DNA from: Osedax fenrisi
Lineage: Eukaryota; Annelida; Polychaeta; Sabellida; Siboglinidae
Length of the DNA stretch: 64,000 nt
Assembly (NCBI GenBank): GCA_964019155.1
Contig: OZ025244.1
Coordinates: 35,135,929 to 35,199,928 of the forward strand
Reading direction: 5' to 3'
The notes under the pieces were generated by a model. That model worked only from the letters and a program-made list of their open reading frames with translations. It had not been told where the DNA came from and made no database searches. Positions 26,539 to 39,119 of the stretch are shown one piece after another. Made by a program: the position numbers and the translations under genes. The first letter of the stretch is position 1. Each line of letters begins with the position of its first letter.

Positions 26539-29500
26539 CTACATAGGTAAAGTTTTCTCTACAGTTTTACTGGCGGCCGAGAAGCAGATCTTCGTCAGAA
26601 ACTTGATTCCGCTCTTCCCACCTGGAATATAACTCACAACATACCTATAATGTATGTGTAGGTGTATAGTGTTTTATGTGTAGTGTATGTGCATAGTATA
26701 TGTAGGTGTATTGCATGTGTTAATTGTGTAATGTATCGGGTGGTAGGTTTGTAAAATGTTGAATACTTGATAGACTTTGAAGCCATCAAACCTTAATAAT
26801 TATGGCTTGAAATCCACAAAAATATTAAAATCCTAAAATCTAGGACTTTGAATCCTTCATATACAAAAATGTAAGGCTTCGAAGCCTTTGATTCCAAATC
26901 AATCCTTTACGTAATAGAAAACATTGTAATCATAAGTTCAGAGTTTAATATTAACTACACTGTAATGTAGAGAAATAGTTCATGGCATGTAATACCTATA
27001 GGTTACAATGGTGTATACATATAATTTAATTTCAATCGTTATAAAAAAATAAATAATGTAAGTGTGTAATCACAATTATTATGTAATTAGCTAATATTTA
27101 TTTATGTATAATGAAAGCTATTAGGTAGACACACTAACTGTAATAGAGTGATTATTTGTAGTATGGCGAACAGCAGCGTAAATATAACACTTTTCATCTG
27201 TTGATTTAATACGATACATAGTATATAATGTGGTAATTCAGGTTATTTCAGAGCACTTACCCATAATGCAAAGTAGAGCGTAGCGAACAGAGTCACCACG
27301 TAACATGTAGTGAAGTAGATACGGTCTCGTGACAGTAGGTGTTTCATGTGACTGTGCGGGCCCCACAGAAGAGAGAAACTAGGGATAGGGGGGCGATGAT
27401 CTGATTAGCTACATCAGTATAAGGGAACTATTAAAATATCAGCAACTTTATAAAATAATTAAATCAATATTTTAAATATATATATTTATATTTTGACATA
27501 CTAAATAATATAAAATCTGAGCCACTTAGTTCTGTGATAGAAATACACCTTAGGGGTATTAATGAGTTTATTAATAGGTGTAATGGGGTGGGGTTAATAA
27601 GTTTATTGATAAGTGTAAGGGGTGTGGCCTACCTCATCATGGTGAATACACTTCCCATAGAGAACAGACACACAAACTTACGAGACTTCAGTAGTAACAC
27701 TGGAATGTAAACGCTCGACTGTGGGAGGGGGTATAATGATAATTAGATAGGCAGTCTATACAATTATAATGAGATGGGAGAAAGGTTTTACAATGATAAT
27801 TATCATCTAATTATAATTAGATAAGCAGTCTATATAATGTACACTCTACAATATATGGTGAACAATTTACAATTATAATGATATAATAAGATAGGCTTAC
27901 ATTGTACACTACAATGTACGGTGTATAATGATATAATGGGAGAGGCTGTACATTAGACCGGTTCGTTCGATTCAATTTTTAATCCTTCATATAAAATATA
28001 ATACATATCTATATTTTAGTATAATATGTATTAACAATTTTTATAAAAAAATAGTTACCTTTGGTCACGAAGCATTTAAAGTTTGAAATATAAATTATTA
28101 TTTTAAGATAAAATGTATAATATGCCATGTATAATAGTAATGACGCCATCTTATTATCTTTGATGTTTACAAATTTTTAAATTAATATTTAAAATTAATG
28201 ATGTATTTGTATTATATTTAATGAATTAATATAATATATACCATTATTTATATTTATTATTAATATAATATCTATATTTCATTTTCATATCTACAAATTA
28301 CCAATATTAATGTCTCCTAAAACTCGAGAAAATACACCATTTTACAAAGTATTTATTTCAAAATAATTCAAAAAAATAATTAATTTTTTAAAATTAATAT
28401 ATATAATTATACTTTACATGAATTTGAGTGATCTGATTGTATTGAATTGTAGATATAAGTTAGATATAAATGTCCTTTATACAAATAAAATTAAAAAAAT
28501 AAAAAAATATGTAAAATTATTTTGTATTTCATATTTCAAATAAAAATACAAAAAAATTTACAAATGATGTTAATTTTTTTTCTAAAAATAATTTTAAATT
28601 TTTTAATAATTAATTTGAATTGTATTATTATTATCTATAAATTATATATTTTAATTTTTTAAATTAAATTGTAATAATTTATTTATATTAAATTATACGA
28701 TTTTTAGACATTTTTTTTTACTAAAATTATTTTATAAAATTTGGGCATCTAGATTGTTATGAAAAATATTTTGTATTGTTTATACTACTTGTAATATATG
28801 TTTCTAGGATATATCCATAGTTGGCTTAAAAAAAATCATAAAATTTTATAAAAATTTAATAAAACTTATTTCTATATCTCCCCCATGTTAAATTTTATAT
28901 GTATTCAATGTTAAAATTTAAAGGTCTCGTGACATAACAATATTTAAGATATAGGTCTAAAATTTTAAACACTTATTTATCATAGCATACATAATTGTCA
29001 TAGATGTGAAGGTTTATAAAATTACGAAAAAAAATTGAGTACGAACCGGTCTACTGTACATTATACACTGTACAATGATAATGAGATAGGCGAAGAGGCT
29101 GTACAAGATAATAAAACAAGTTTGAAATTTTACATTAATAATATATAGAGGATGAGTAATTGTTAATATGTATAAGTGTTTAATGTGATTGTTAGGGAGG
29201 TTAGTAATGATTTAATATATATTTATATGTATAGATTTCCTATACAATACACCTATTCTATTCAGAACCTATTCACTATTAATATTATATAATATTTAAT
29301 ATAGATATCTAATATTATCACAACTGGTACAGTAATGCACTTTAGTCCATATATAGACAACATAGCACAGAGAGAATACAGATGAAACGAAGCAAGATTA
29401 TGTATAGTATTAAACATCATTATCTTAATGAGAGATTAATGATAAAGATAAATATACCTCATTATAGACTTGATTATATAATGTGAACACAAACGTTGAG

Positions 29501-32500
29501 ATATAAATGTATTATACATATACTTAATGCATGTGTTTTTAATGATGGTAATGATGATACAGATACTGATGATGATAATGATGATGGTGATGATGGTGAT
29601 GATTATGGTGATGGTAATGGTAATGATGATACAGATACTGATGATGATAATGATGATGATGTTGATGATGATGATGACGACAATGATGATGATAGTGATG
29701 ATGTTGATGATGATGGTGATGCTACAGATTAAACAAGAATAGACTAACCAATGTAAAACAAAACACCCCTAAACACAGACTTATTCCGAAGCCCATCAGT
29801 CTCTGTTTCTTCGTCTGTAGAATATCACACATATTAGTTACATTAGAAATCATAATATAACTAATTTTTATTTATTTTAATATTTGAATAACTATCACAT
29901 CATTAAAACTAATTTATTAAAATATTGGTATGTGTAATAGATTTTAAAATATGATATTAATACTATTATAGGTGCCCTATATAATACGTTAAATCATTTT
30001 AGAAATCTTCTCTGTGGAGCAAATATCGATGAAACTGATACATATGAACCTGAAACTATATTTTAAGGAACATTAGACATTGTTACTGAAGTTCATACAA
30101 AAGAAGAATATCTAGCTGTAAAGAATTACTTAATCGATCGAAAATCTTTGGACCCGATGGTATTGCACCCGAAGTAATTATATACTGTAACTTCGATGAT
30201 ATTATACTTAAACATGCAAACAGAGTACTAATTGATGGCAAAAAACCAACCCAATGGTCCTTTCGTAATATAATACCTATTCCCAAAGCTGGAAATTTAA
30301 ATGAAGTTAATAAATTTAGAGGCATCGCTCTATCTACTGTCGCACTTAAAGTTACAAACAAAATGATTCTTAATGATCCTTAATAGAATTCAGCCATTCA
30401 TTAAACCCTCTTCTTCGAAATAATCAAAATGGATATGGCCTGGAGATCGACAACAACTCATATTCTTGATTTACGAAGATTGATAGAAGGGATAAAATCT
30501 CACAATCTGAAGGCAATAATCGCTTTTGTTGACTTTAGGAAAGCATTTGATAGCATTAAAAGAAGTTGTAGGTTCAAAATTCTCTCTGCTTTTGGCACAC
30601 CTAGAGAAATAATAGATATAATATCAGTTTTACATGCAGATATATTTGTAAAAGTAATTACCCCTGATGGTGAAACCAAAGTGTTTCAAATATCCAAAGG
30701 AGTATTAAAATCGTACATTTCTGATAGAATGAGTAGAGTCAGTATTGGCGATTATTCTTCCGAATATCAAAAGATGACTCACGGAGTACCACAAGGATCA
30801 GTACTAGGACCACTACTTTTTTCGATATACTTATCACCTGTTTTCAAAATCTTCGCCAACCATCCATTGATTAAATTTCATTCATACGCCGATGACATCC
30901 ACATTTTTACTGATGCTGATATTGAAAATGACTCATCTGCCCACATCCGTTTGCAGAACTGTCTACGTGAACTCTCTATCTGGTTTCACGAAAACTCATT
31001 ACAACTGAACCCTTTAAAAACTGAAGTAATGTACGTCAATCACACTTCTAAACACTTTTCAACATCGTTCACTTTTTCATTTGACAAGTGTTTATTATCA
31101 TCATCACAAACGATAAAGAATTTGGGTGTAATTTTGAATTCTAACCACGACATGAAATCTTTTATATCAGAAAAAATTCGTTCAGTAAACTTTCAACTGT
31201 ACAGAATTAAAAAAATCAGAAAATCTTTAAATTTCTTTACTTGCAAAATTTTAGTGACTAGTTTAGTATTAGGAGTTTTCGATTATTGTAATGTGCTGCT
31301 TATAGGTCTACCAGCTATCACATTGGCTGAACTTACCTCCCTTCAACGATATGCTGTACGTATAATTCACAAGCTACCTCATCGAGAAGAAAATAACCAT
31401 ATCAGCATCACTCAATTAATGAAGGAATTACACTGGCTACCCATAAAAGAAAGAATCATCTATAAAATATGTCTTATGACTCATAATGCACTCCACTTTG
31501 AAACGCCGTCATATTTATATGAATTGATAGAGAGAATCGACCAGACAAGAAGTCTCAGGCCGTGTCATGTTAATCGTATACGACCTAGATCGACAATACA
31601 TTCTACTGCTGCCCGTTCACGCGCCTTCTCGTCACAAGCACCGATAGCCTGGAACTCACTACCTGCAACACTCCGTGCTGAAAGAAACTCAGAAAAGTTC
31701 AAAAAGAATTTAAAAACATATTTATATACACTATAACTTTCTTATTATTTCATTATACATTATTGTTAACTTAATTGTTTAAACGATGTCTAAATGAAAT
31801 TTCTTCTTCTTCTTCAGTATTACAGGGCGACACATTAGCACTTCTCTTATAAATCATAGTGCTTGAATATGCAATGAGAATTGCTATAAAGGATAATGAA
31901 ACGGAACTAGATTTCCAACTAATTAGGAAACAAAGTCGCAGGAAACCTGCAGTAGTTATCTCTAAATTAGTTATGCTGACGATATAGCTCTAATATTTAA
32001 ATTACTCTGACAATTTAAAAAAAGATACTGATTTGGAGGAAATTGATGAAATTAGGAATATAATATGATGAGAGATGTTTGTAAGAAAATTGTAAAATCG
32101 GGTCGAATGAGAGTTTGAATAAAGTAAAATTAAGTAAAGTATATAATGTGGGATTCATTTCTTATCCAATCATATCATATAATGCTACAAATGATGAACC
32201 ATAATGATGAGCGTACAGATTTTGAAGAATAATGTATGAAAGTGAATAAAGTGAATAATAAAAATGTATTATTAAATTTTAAATTGAATATTAAATTATG
32301 ACTATTATATATAGACTATTAGTAATAGTATATATAAATATATGTGTATGTGATTCTATAATCATTACTAATTATTAATCATCAAATGTTATATTAGTAA
32401 ATAATGTGTGTGATGATTATATATATTTATTATGTAGAGCATATTCTAGTAATATTATTGTTAATATAATTATTTTTCATACATGGGAAATATATTCACT

Positions 32501-34585
32501 TTATAGAAAGTAATATAAATTAAACAAATAACATTATTTATATCGTATAATTAAATGTGAATATATATTATATAATGAATAATAATAATGTTGTTCACAT
32601 AATTATATGGAGTAAATTGAGAGGATGTTAATCTCGTATATTTCTTGTAAATATTTAGACCTATTTAGACTAAAGTTTAGACTTGTAATACATTAACTTT
32701 TAACGAGGTTCCATAATAAATAACATATTGGTATATATATTTGTATACAAAATATAATTATGGTAATTATAAAACCCTCACTTTTATATAAATTTTTTAT
32801 AAATACTCACCGTAATAATTTAGAGTACAGCCAACTAAAGGCAATATCTCATATAGTTCAACATAAGGGATTGAATAGTCGATATAAAATTATTATATTA
32901 TATTAATAAAAGGATAATATTTACTTGATTTTACTTACAAGGTAACTTTGTATGCATGTTAACGCATGATTTATACATGATTATCATGATGATTATCATG
33001 ATGATATACATGTAGAGATTCATAATCTATATTAAACTATACTAATTTACAACATTATATTGAATATATTATTTCGATATCATTAGCGCTCTATACAGTA
33101 ACTATAATAGTTGAACTACTGAATGGTATTCAACATTTTGTTGCCTTTATTATGGATGGGGTACGGGGTCCGCACATTGAAAAATGAAATATCCGCACAT
33201 GCAACGCCCGCAATACTAAAAACCACAACCAAATATATTAGTCATAATTCGATGAATGGCGAAATGCAGCTCGGCCCAAAAATCTTTTAAGGGCGGGTGG
33301 GGGTGGGCGGGCGGTGTAGTCGTGTTTTTACTATTTTTACCATTTACTCTTCGTATTAATTATATCTATATATAGGTCAGATCTCGTATCCTCGATGCGC
33401 ATTCAAAAATTAAAACTTAACCCAACCTAACCACAACAGTGTAAATATACATTTATAGGTTAACTCGGGAAGTAATGCAGCTAAAAAAAAATACCAAAAA
33501 TTAAAACTTAACCCAACCTAACCACAACAGTGAAAATATACTTTTATAGGTTAACTCGGGAAGTAATGCAGCTAATGTATATACATAGCTCACGTATACA
33601 CACCCCGTTGTTTGTATACACGCCTGCATACACATGCATATGTCTCTATACATATATATCTGTATCCCAACACGATACCACGTAGGTATTCTTACATCAG
33701 CATATAGCGTATGCCCATATATTTACATATACGAATATCCCTACCAAGCTGGGTTTATTCCACACATTGTTATTGTCGACTAATTAACACACGCGTCTCT
33801 GGAATGTGAGCGCACGAAATACCGCATTTTTAGTATTGCGGGCGTTGCATGTGCGATATTTCATTTTAATGTGCGGACTTCGTCCAGCTACATTTATTAT
33901 AAACTTTATAATAAAGGCAACATAATGTTGAATAATGTTGAATAATGTTGAATATTCGTAAACAATACCATATAAACTTTTAATAAAGTTTATATTTAAT
34001 ATAATATATAATAATAATTATTATAATTATATATTAAATATAAACTTTTATAATAAAGTTTATATTTAATATAATATATAATAATTATATATTTAATATA
34101 ATATTAAATATAAACTTTATTATAAAGTTTATATGGTATTGTTTACGAATATTCAACATTATTAATATTATATTATAATAATATTATATTAAATATAATT
34201 ATATAATATATAATATATAATTATATATAATTATATAATTATATAATATTAATAATATTAAATATAATATTAAAGTTTAATCGAGATACAATAAGTTTAC
34301 CGTGACGTAGCCATATTTAATTAGTAAACATTACTGTAATGTTTTTAATTAATAACAAATTACACATATCTGATAACTATGTATATATATATAAACCAGT
34401 GTGGGTAACCATGGGTCCTCTTTAACTGTAGAATACCATCCTTCCTCAGCCTGAGAATTATTTTCATCATCTTCAATTAAACTTTCAGAATCATTTGATG
34501 ATTTGAACCATGACAAATACGATTTTGTTCCTGTATCTGATTTAGACTTATTTAAATAAGATTGTAAATTTGATTGTAAGCTCAT
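26539..34585 (-). CDS. SFT2D3: SFT2 domain-containing protein 3, six exons, complete
   Basis: Exons: 34397-34585, 29749-29814, 27633-27718, 27261-27378, 27139-27197, 26539-26644. They join with consistent phases (0, 0, 2, 0, 2) to 207 residues; human SFT2D3 is close to that length. Exon 1 encodes a cytosolic N-terminus, MSLQSNLQSYLNKSK to EEGWYSTVKEDPWLPTL. Exons 2-6 give four hydrophobic segments with family landmarks: KKQRLMGFGISLCLGVFCF, SSVYIPVLLLKSRKF, SFSLLWGP, LFATLYFALW, TLLFAILQIITLLQ, SYIPGGKSG and ASKTVEKTLPM. SFT2 proteins are tetraspanning Golgi/endosome proteins implicated in retrograde vesicle fusion (family knowledge). Donors are GTTTAT, GTTAGT, GTAGGC, GTAAGT and GTTAGT. Intron 1 (4.6 kb) contains the duplication edge and the nested LINEs; intron 2 contains a hAT element and a GAT repeat. 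Confidence 0.92.
27954..29053. mobile_element. hAT-type non-autonomous DNA element (unit B)
   Basis: Duplicate of 11002-12101, with CTGTACAT at 27946-27953 and 29054-29061. Confidence 0.82.
29538..29727. repeat. GAT-rich imperfect microsatellite beside SFT2D3 exon 2 (unit B)
   Basis: Same repeat in unit B, apparently of equal length. Confidence 0.9.
30429..31736 (+). CDS. Chimeric RTE/CR1-type reverse transcriptase frame, 435 codons (unit B)
   Basis: Same chimera as in unit A, with the consensus-like residues RSTTTH, SDRMSRV, QGSVLGP and ENSLQLNP. The frame remains open over 435 codons although the host element around it has several stops. It is antisense within SFT2D3 intron 1. Expression would need an outside promoter, since both source elements lack their 5' ends. 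Confidence 0.75.
   Translation: MDMAWRSTTTHILDLRRLIEGIKSHNLKAIIAFVDFRKAFDSIKRSCRFKILSAFGTPREIIDIISVLHADIFVKVITPDGETKVFQISKGVLKSYISDRMSRVSIGDYSSEYQKMTHGVPQGSVLGPLLFSIYLSPVFKIFANHPLIKFHSYADDIHIFTDADIENDSSAHIRLQNCLRELSIWFHENSLQLNPLKTEVMYVNHTSKHFSTSFTFSFDKCLLSSSQTIKNLGVILNSNHDMKSFISEKIRSVNFQLYRIKKIRKSLNFFTCKILVTSLVLGVFDYCNVLLIGLPAITLAELTSLQRYAVRIIHKLPHREENNHISITQLMKELHWLPIKERIIYKICLMTHNALHFETPSYLYELIERIDQTRSLRPCHVNRIRPRSTIHSTAARSRAFSSQAPIAWNSLPATLRAERNSEKFKKNLKTYLYTL
30708..31815 (+). mobile_element. CR1/L2-like LINE nested inside the RTE-like element (unit B)
   Basis: Duplicate of 13756-14863. AGTATTA is at 30701-30707 and 31816-31822, with the (TTC)n tail before the right copy. It keeps consensus residues (GSVLGP, ENSLQLNP) where A has substitutions. 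Confidence 0.92.
33161..33891. mobile_element. Terminal-inverted-repeat element at the right end of unit B
   Basis: Same element in original right-hand context. Outside it, the left flank (TTCAACATTTTGTTGCCTTT) recurs inverted in the right flank (AAAGGCAACATAATGTTGAA at about 33914-33933). This suggests an outer inverted repeat into which the element was inserted. Confidence 0.78.
33404..33576. repeat. Two-copy 91-bp tandem repeat (unit B)
   Basis: Counterpart of 16440-16612. Confidence 0.85.
33944..34160. mobile_element. Foldback element just beyond the duplication edge
   Basis: Arms of about 45 bp, nearly perfect: 33944-33989 and 34117-34160, beginning AATGTTGAATATTCGTAAAC. The interior is almost pure A/T. 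It is preceded by a short GAATAATGTT tandem (33924-33953). It lies in SFT2D3 intron 1 about 240 bp from exon 1. Confidence 0.75.
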
Positions 34586-35124
34586 TTTGCATTATATAAT
34601 CTAATAAAATATAAAATAATGGACTAATATGTAAATTATTAATATATATTTATATTATTTTTCAATTTTATTTATTTATAATTATTGGTAGATATATATT
34701 ATTTTAAAATACGGTACCATCAAGGATATTCCGAAGGATTTTCGAAAATTTTCGAAAATTAGAAAGTTCTAATAATAGCAGCATAATATACTTATAAAAT
34801 TAATAGCATCATAATATTAGCATAATAGACTTTAAATAGCAGCATAACAGCAGCATAATACCATGACAAATTAATAGCAGCATAATAAACATTTAATAGC
34901 AGCATAATAACAGCATAATATCACAATGTAAACATTTGAGGCTATTACATATGCTGTTATGCTGCTTTTATGCTGCTATTACTGTTTGCTGGGTGTAATG
35001 GATGTATTAGTGTAGTGAAAAGGAAACAGTATTTTTATACTATTATATTCAAAATTATAAAATAACTGTAAATAAGTGTGATAATATCACAGAATTTATA
35101 ATTATTGGTTATTCAAATTGAAAA
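34586..35124. promoter_or_regulatory. Head-to-head spacer between SFT2D3 and a candidate plus-strand gene
   Basis: 539 bp between the SFT2D3 start codon (minus strand) and the ATG at 35125 (plus strand). It must hold the SFT2D3 promoter and could serve both directions. No clear TATA or CCAAT box is visible. A foldback element occupies much of it, from 34765. Confidence 0.45.
34765..35000. mobile_element. AGCAGCATAATA-family foldback element, copy 1
   Basis: Left part has repeated AATAGCAGCATAATA; right part has the complement (TATGCTGCTATTACTGTTTG) ending in CTGGGTG. It is the same family as 40007-40255, aligned over the whole length in opposite orientation. The left terminus appears clipped. 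Confidence 0.72.
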
Positions 35125-35564
35125 ATGCATTTGAAGGATTTACTAATCGTTGAAAATCTAATATGCACATTTTTTCAATGGAAGAATAAAAATAGTTCTA
35201 AAGATGTAATCCGGGATGTATACATTTATCATTATAATGATTATATATATATTTATTATAATAAAAATGATATATATATAATTTTTATATATTTTACATA
35301 TTATAATAGGTAATAATAATAATATTATAGTTCTGATAGCTATATTTACTTCTATAAGATAACTATGTCAAGAAAACATATCTTTTAATGGTAAATAACA
35401 TTTTTAGGGTCAACTCCTCAAACTATTAAATAAGGAAATAATTAAATTCTCAATTAAACGCATGCATGGTTAAATATGATTACTGAAAATACTAAGAAAA
35501 TACATTCTATTATCATGGAATATTTCAAATGAGATTCTTGAATTATTTGCACATATGTGCACAT

Positions 35565-35608
<44 letters not shown>

Positions 35609-36392
35609 ACTATAGTTAATGAAATAGGATAATTGTACTATAATTCAATACAATTTAGAAATACTTAAACATCGTGAAAATTGAAGGAATTATGTTAATA
35701 TTAACTCTTTGGATAATAAGTAATATCGCTATAAACCCTATACACTCGAACATTACAAATAAGTGCGTTCGTATTTAGATGAAATGATACATAGACATTA
35801 TATTAGGGGAAAGAATACCAGTCACTTCGTCCGAAAGTCACTTCGTCCCAAATCAAAAAGTCACCTCGTCCGATAAATAAAGTCACTTCGTCCGATATTT
35901 TTAAGCGAGTCACCTCGTCCGAAAAATCGAGTCACTTCGTCCGAAAATTTAAAAAGCTTATAAATATACTCGTCCGAAATATGATATCATATTTATTCAT
36001 ACCGGATGAATATAATTATAATATTTAATATAATTATTATTATTCACTAACAGTATTATACTGTATATATATATATATATATACTGAGTATATATATAAA
36101 TGAATTCTACGTGATATTTTGATGAGTAGGAAATTAACTTATGTATTATATTAAGGTATTATTCCATAATGATAGCTTCATATCCATTCCATATATAATT
36201 AATTATTCTAATTACACGCATTATTGGTTTGTTATTAATGTAAGTGTGTAGGTTTATAGATATTATTTTTGTAATCATTTAAATAATTTAAGTTATTTCG
36301 TTTTGGAAATTAACATGTGTATCTATACTGAACACATGTTCTACTGGAGCTGATGATGGTAATATATTAATATATAAATAATTAATATAAAG

Positions 36393-36429
<37 letters not shown>

Positions 36430-39053
36430 TATTGAATACATAATTTGTTTATTGTTGGTAATGAATTTAAAATAGCTATATCATATGATGTATTATGGAT
36501 ATAAAGTATCCTAATAAGGACACTTTAACAATAAATGGTCTTATTATTTTATGACTCAATATTTTTAAACACAAATTACAATATATTAATATACATGATT
36601 ATAGATATTATTGTGATTTTAAAATTATATTTAATATGTGTATTCAATAGATAACGGGGGACCCTGTCGGGGTGTCCTTATTCGGTACACATGTCCGAAT
36701 ACGGACACCCTATATTCCACTAGATAACATATATAGTATTGATGTAAATGATATAAATTACAATTACATTATTTCTAATTAATGTTATGAATAATTTAAT
36801 TTGTAATTAATTTATTCATTTTTTATTATTATATTAATTAATAATACAATTTAAGTATCTAAATAATAACATTTTTAGATGTAGATTAAATGTTTTTATT
36901 AATATTATAACGCACACGGTTTTTATGAAAATCAGAATAGTTCACACGCTGAACGCTGATTGGTTATATGATGTCCGTAATTAGGCACCTATAGCTATAT
37001 GATTATTACTTAATTAATATTTGATAACACATATAGTAATTATGTATATAATGTTTGGGATAATTTAGTTTTTAATAATATATTGTTAATTTTTATATTG
37101 ATACATTTGTATATCTTTGACAAGGTTATAAGTTGAATTTTGTTTATATAATTTTAAAAACATAATAAAAAAACAGTTTATTGGATATATCATCACTATT
37201 TTAAATAATTAACAAATAAAAAATACATATTTAGACTATTTATAAAATTATGAATATTTTATTCATTAAATATTTTTTTGGTATGAATTATGGTTTCTGA
37301 GATACCGAAAGTGTCCGTATTCGGGCAGTCCCAACGGGAAGTGCCCGTCGGGCACTGTCTGTATTCGGTTAATTTCCACTACCTCTGATATATCTGATAA
37401 CTTATGAATAGAAATACACATTATATATACACTTTAAAGCGGCAATATATATAGTAAAATAGAGAGAAATTATATATCAATGTGAAAATATTGTTGACAT
37501 TAATCGTTGTAAGACCAAAAAGTTCAGTTGACAATGAAAGAAATGTTATTAACCTGGATATTGTAAATAACTGGCTGATAAATTCAGTGAGACACAACTG
37601 ACTATAGTTTAATAATATTTATTATTCAAAGTATCACCAATGCCCTATAGGGCATATATGGCTTTGGTATCACTATGAAGTAAACATTGTTGAATTGAAG
37701 TCATCATTTGTAAAGAAAACAGAATGGAGAAAGAATATGTTATCATGTATATAATCTCATTAAATCTACCATTTATTAATATTAACTAATAAAATCATCA
37801 AGTATATATGATATAGAGTAATTATATATATATATATATAATATCTAATAGTTTTTAATTAGTTATATATATATATATATATATATATAACAGTGTATAT
37901 ATACACTGTATAATACACACAAATATATATATAGGTAATATATACAAATAATATATTATAAATTATTGGACCACCCTTATGAAATACACCTTCCTGCGCC
38001 CCTACCCACTACCAATATTTACGAAAGTAATGTCCGTAAATGTTTGCTAGAAATTGATTTTCTAGCAAGTTGTATTTGGATATCGCCTTTAAATTACTAT
38101 ATTTCAGGTGAGTTCCCAGAAAGTAAGCTCTTCCCAACAAACAATTTATTCAGAACTTTTTAGAACTATTGGAACTATTGAGAACTTTTTGGAACTTTTT
38201 GGAACTTAAGTTCTCAATAATTATAATGGGAACTTTTTTAGAACTTTTGAGAACTTTAGTTCCAATAATATTTTATATTGAGAACTTTTTAGAACTTTTG
38301 GGAACTTTAGTTCCAATAATATTTTATATTGAGAACTTTTTAGAACTTTTGGGAACTTTAGTTCCAATAATTATAATTGGAACTTTTTAGAACTTTTGAG
38401 AACTTTAGTTCCAATAATATTATAATATAATTCTAAAATTAGTGATATCACCCATTAAAATCATCGATTTTATAGATTTATAGTTTGGTAAAATTAAAAT
38501 CTAAGATTACAGTGTAAACAAATATATGTAAATATATTTTTAATTTATAATTATACACATACATTTGAATTAATTATATTACAATATATAAAAACAAGAA
38601 TGTCTTCTCAAAATAGTTAGTAAATAATTATTTAGATTATAATATATATTTTTCAGTTTAATGGTATTATAATAATAAGATATTTTAAATTAAATTAAAT
38701 ATATTTGATGATTGATAAATTATAATTATATAATATAATTGTATATATATATATACATTTATGTATTTATATGTATTTAGGAATATAATATGCTAATTTT
38801 TAAAATAAAATGTTGTTATTAACCTTCAATGATTACTATTAATAACTTATTTTATATTAATTAAATAATTTAATTAGTTTATATATATTATTATATGTTA
38901 TTTACTTTTTATCACTTATAAATTAAATTAGTATACATATATTATATATTAATTACATTTATTACTACTTAATTTCATTACTTAATTAAATTATCAATTG
39001 AATTAATTAATTCATTTAATTATAAATTTAAAAAAATGATCATATATGATCAC

Positions 39054-39119
<66 letters not shown>

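Larger units (their letters stand above)
29986..32139 (+). mobile_element. RTE-like non-LTR retrotransposon with nested LINE (unit B)
   Basis: Duplicate of 13034-15187, lying within SFT2D3 intron 1 and antisense to that gene. It differs from A at a few bases, including near the 3' tail (AAAATTAAG against AAAAGTAAG). Confidence 0.82.
16929..33891. repeat. Tandem segmental duplication, unit B (16,963 bp)
   Basis: Direct repeat of unit A. It starts right after the inverted-repeat element that ends unit A, at the block with CGTTATCCGTTATAG, and ends at 33891 with the same element terminus (CGTCCAGCTAC). From there it continues into unique DNA containing SFT2D3 exon 1. Unit B therefore looks like the copy in ancestral right-hand context. 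At four codons of the chimeric RT frame, B has the family-consensus residue and A a substitution (for example GSVLGP in B, GSVIGP in A). Confidence 0.95.

Noticed and set aside
35821..35980. Possible CRISPR-like array
   Set aside because: Repeats are only 14 bases with spacers from 2 to about 13 bases, the spacers are A/T filler, and the genome is eukaryotic.
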